The notes below the pieces were generated by a model, which was not told the DNA's origin, ran no database searches, and saw only the letters and a program-made list of their open reading frames with translations. Both the position numbers and the translations under genes were made by a program. DNA of 64,000 nt, taken from NCBI RefSeq assembly GCF_002220095.1, contig NZ_CP022372.1:406501-470500 (forward strand). The letters run 5' to 3'. This document shows positions 61,878 to 64,000 of this stretch, piece by piece. Source of the DNA: Bosea sp. AS-1 (lineage in GTDB: Bacteria; Pseudomonadota; Alphaproteobacteria; Rhizobiales; Beijerinckiaceae). Within the stretch, counting starts at the first letter, position 1. Every line of letters starts with the position of its first letter.

Positions 61878-63481
61878 CTTAGCGCATTCCGCAATAATTT
61901 GGCGATCTGCTGCGCCAGAAACGGGGGTACCGCGTTTCCAACCTGGACGTACTGCTGCGTTCGATTCCCAAGAAACATGTAATCGTCGGGGAAAGTCTGC
62001 AGCCGGGCTGCCTCGCGCACAGTCAGACTGCGGCACTGAATCGGAGCGGGATGAATAAAGTAATGGCCATCCTTCGAGATGTGACTCGTGACTGTGGTTG
62101 AAGCCTCGCCGGCCAGCTGGACGCGGAAGCGGTCATTGAAGACGCCGCTGTGCCAGTTCCGGTGATCCGGACTGAGCGCTAATGGAAAATCGGCCGCCTT
62201 CGGGCTGTAGCGATGCACGCTCCCGAATACCGCGGCGAACAGGTAACGTCCGAGGTCCGACGTCATGTGCCCGCGTGTTTCGTGCTGGGCAATCGCGCGC
62301 AGATCGGGCCGCTCGAGCCAACGCAGCAGTTCATCGTCCGAAGCGCCGTAGCTCTCGGGCAGGCGTGACGCTGCCCGAAGCGTCGGCGAACCATCCCTCA
62401 GTCGCTTTGAAATGGTTAAGAACTCCTCACCGAGCGGGCTGTCCTTTTCCTTGTAAATGCCGGCCAGCAGCTTTGCTGCATCAGTGACCTCGGTCCGCCA
62501 CGCAGCCGCATAGTCTAAGCCGCGGCTGATGCCGCTGCGCAGGGCCGGCATCGTGCCGATAGCGTCGCTTACTGTCCGCTTCTTTCCGGAGACGGCGATC
62601 TCGGCATCAGCGGCCTTGCCCGCTATATCGGACCGGATGCCGACGATGATCACCCGGTGGCGTCGCTGCGGGACTCCGAATTCCTCGGCGCGGACGATAA
62701 AGTCCGCCGGCTCTGCCGCCTCTTTAAGGCTGGCTTTTCCATCCTTTACCCGGATCGCGCGCAGTTCGTAGTGATGACCGTGACCTGTGCCGAGCGAAGA
62801 CAGATCGTCCATCAACATCTCGAATACAAGGCGGCTCTCAACCGTCGATGAAAGCATCCCCTTGACGTTTTCCATCACGAAGGCTGCGGGCCGAAGCCTG
62901 TCGAGCACCCGGATATACTCGCGGAACAGGTAGTGCCGCGCATCCTCTTCGGGCACGTAGCCGGCCTTGCCTCTAGCCCGGGCGCGCCCCACCAATGAGT
63001 AGGCTTGGCAGGGCGGGCCGCCGATCAGGATCGTGTCGTCGGACTTCTTCTTCAGCTTGGCGATGGCACTATCGATCGCGGTTGCAGCAGCCTCGGTGCC
63101 AAGTTCCAGCGCGCGAGCTTCGCCAGCGGCAAGGCGCCATGCATCCGCGTCGACAGCCGACCAGTCTGGCTCGGGGACCAGTCCTGCATGGAAGTCGATG
63201 AACTTACAGGGAAGGGTGTCGTGCCGAGCCTTGTATTCTCGGAGAAACGCGCGCAGCGTCAGAGTTCGGTGGGCCGATGCCTCCTTCTCGACCGAAATAC
63301 CGATCCGGAATGGCGCAGGTCCGTCCTCGCCCAGAGACGCGAAACCCTCGCCCAGTCCGCCCGGACCAGCAAACAGATCGACAATGCCGAAAGCGGAAGG
63401 CAAATCAGGCTCCTGACGAATTTCATTCTGGCGGTGTATACGAGTTTCCAAGACGAAAACCAGGGCACTTGTGGCAGACAT
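61874..63481 (-). CDS. DNA (cytosine-5-)-methyltransferase (Dcm-like)
   Basis: This 535-residue C5-cytosine methyltransferase has motif I DLFAGPGGLGEGF (residues 35-47), motif IV GGPPCQAYS with catalytic Cys158, motif VI ENVKGML (Glu204), motif VIII QRRHRVIIVG, and motifs IX-X REAARLQTFP and QVGNAVPP. The target-recognition region between VIII and IX is about 160 residues, so specificity is unknown. Start taken at the ATG at 63481; a later GTG or TTG before FGIVDLFAG is also possible. It is divergent from and overlaps the start of vsr. No dedicated restriction enzyme is adjacent; the Mza-like genes may use its mark as self. Confidence 0.9.
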   Translation of the reverse strand: MSATSALVFVLETRIHRQNEIRQEPDLPSAFGIVDLFAGPGGLGEGFASLGEDGPAPFRIGISVEKEASAHRTLTLRAFLREYKARHDTLPCKFIDFHAGLVPEPDWSAVDADAWRLAAGEARALELGTEAAATAIDSAIAKLKKKSDDTILIGGPPCQAYSLVGRARARGKAGYVPEEDARHYLFREYIRVLDRLRPAAFVMENVKGMLSSTVESRLVFEMLMDDLSSLGTGHGHHYELRAIRVKDGKASLKEAAEPADFIVRAEEFGVPQRRHRVIIVGIRSDIAGKAADAEIAVSGKKRTVSDAIGTMPALRSGISRGLDYAAAWRTEVTDAAKLLAGIYKEKDSPLGEEFLTISKRLRDGSPTLRAASRLPESYGASDDELLRWLERPDLRAIAQHETRGHMTSDLGRYLFAAVFGSVHRYSPKAADFPLALSPDHRNWHSGVFNDRFRVQLAGEASTTVTSHISKDGHYFIHPAPIQCRSLTVREAARLQTFPDDYMFLGNRTQQYVQVGNAVPPFLAQQIAKLLRNALS

Positions 63482-63959
63482 CGTGGACCAGCAGACCCGT
63501 TCCCGGATGATGTCGGGGATACGGGGAAAGAACACTAATCCCGAGCTGGTTGTTAGGCGGGCATTGCACGCGCACGGCTTTCGCTTCCGGCTTCATTCCA
63601 TGAAGGTTCACGGGCGGCCAGACCTCGTTCTTCCGAGACATCGCGCAGTTGTCTTCGTGCACGGCTGCTTTTGGCATCGCCACGCGGGCTGTCGTTACGC
63701 GACCAGCCCGTCGACCCGTTCCGAATTCTGGCAGGCAAAATTCGAAGCAAACGTCGCGCGGGACCGCGATATTCGGGGGAAACTCTTGGAAGATGGTTGG
63801 CGTGTAGCGACTGTCTGGGAGTGTGCCCTTCGGAAACCGGACCAAGTGGCCATCTCAACCGCACTCCTGTCAGATTGGCTGCGATCGGACGAACGTGAGA
63901 TTGAGATCGGCGATCCCTCGGCATCAGCGCCGTCTAGACCATCTAGTCGGATCGGCTAG
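63471..63959 (+). CDS. vsr: Very short patch repair endonuclease Vsr
   Basis: This 162-residue endonuclease nicks 5' of T in T:G mismatches produced by deamination of 5-methylcytosine. The start MADIVDQQTRSRMMSGIRGK is diagnostic. Catalytic positions match those of E. coli Vsr in number: Glu25, Asp51, Phe62, His64, Trp68 and His69 (in GRPDLVL and VFVHGCFWHRHAGC), with zinc ligands in that Cys/His cluster. It begins at a GTG. It is divergent from the methyltransferase whose mutagenic side effect it corrects. Confidence 0.95.
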   Translation: MADIVDQQTRSRMMSGIRGKNTNPELVVRRALHAHGFRFRLHSMKVHGRPDLVLPRHRAVVFVHGCFWHRHAGCRYATSPSTRSEFWQAKFEANVARDRDIRGKLLEDGWRVATVWECALRKPDQVAISTALLSDWLRSDEREIEIGDPSASAPSRPSSRIG

Positions 63960-64000
63960 CCAAGATTATGCGCTCGAGCCCACCGCCGCGTGTTAACGGC

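Larger units (their letters stand above)
42461..64000. mobile_element. Putative tRNA-adjacent genomic/defence island (right end not seen)
   Basis: Everything from the tRNA-Ala to the window end is accessory: a toxin-antitoxin-like pair, unusual nucleases, a recombinase-like protein, an Mza-like defence operon and a Dcm/Vsr pair. Base composition is lower in GC than on the left, very clearly around 60755-61880 and 44700-44830, and gaps look degraded. I found no repeat of the tRNA 3' end before 64000 and no ordinary integrase next to the tRNA. The boundary and mobility are therefore inference. Confidence 0.55.

Noticed and set aside
61874..63959. Methyltransferase plus Vsr as a complete classical type II restriction-modification system
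   Set aside because: Vsr is a mismatch-repair nickase and not a restriction enzyme, and no dedicated type II endonuclease is adjacent.
42461..64000. CRISPR arrays and insertion sequences within the island
   Set aside because: No regularly spaced direct repeats and no transposase motifs were seen on either strand; only short repeats at 42515-42534 and 44763-44825.

Overview
The window looks like chromosome from a high-GC alphaproteobacterium of the Hyphomicrobiales (Rhizobiales). The support is family-level: an NdvA-type cyclic glucan exporter, aroK-aroB beside xerD, a fused TRAP/TAXI transporter, COG0523 zinc genes with rhizobial-style Zur boxes, and a fused indolepyruvate oxidoreductase. 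A Bosea- or Bradyrhizobium-like genus is a guess. Nothing here identifies a plasmid.

Positions 1-42384 are ordinary chromosome with many solute transporters. In order: a branched-chain amino-acid-type ABC operon (livM partial, livH, livG) co-transcribed with an acyl-CoA ligase; small secreted and hypothetical proteins; a Crp/Fnr regulator; a very large fused 2-oxoacid ferredoxin oxidoreductase behind a perfect 25-bp palindrome; a DUF1007/NicO metal transporter pair; a cobalt-type nitrile hydratase operon with amidase and a gamma-glutamyltransferase-like protein; a TRAP-TAXI transporter with DUF1850; a Zur-boxed zinc uptake cluster (His-rich peptide, znuC, znuB, znuA, COG0523 GTPase, WD40 protein); motAB; the NdvA-type exporter; an orphan DctP; a cation/proton antiporter; aroKB; xerD; a beta-carbonic anhydrase; and yggU and yggT separated by an amidase / solute-binding protein / gamma-glutamyltransferase cassette.

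From the tRNA-Ala(CGC) gene at 42385-42460 to the window end the character changes. Base composition is lower in GC and patchier, intergenic gaps look degraded, and the genes are accessory: an ImmA/IrrE-XRE plus PIN (DUF4411) pair, two small unknowns, a GIY-YIG/DEDDh double nuclease, and an unusually large tyrosine-recombinase-like protein. These are followed by a tightly packed, co-directional operon at 50534-61877. Its order is a WYL regulator of the BrxR/CapW type, an ankyrin-sigma70 fusion, a MutL/MORC-like GHKL ATPase, a Z1-domain SF2-like ATPase, a DUF4420 PD-(D/E)XK protein, an AIPR protein and an uncharacterised protein. A divergent 5-methylcytosine methyltransferase and Vsr nuclease pair closes the window.

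The MutL-Z1-DUF4420-AIPR core matches the anti-phage system named Mza. The features most likely to be new are the full-length primary-type sigma factor with ankyrin repeats inside that operon, the WYL control gene in front, the uncharacterised last gene, and the juxtaposed Dcm/Vsr pair whose divergent start codons overlap. I infer a defence island inserted next to the tRNA. I found no second copy of the tRNA end, so the far boundary is probably outside the window. No CRISPR array, insertion sequence, rRNA or riboswitch was recognised.
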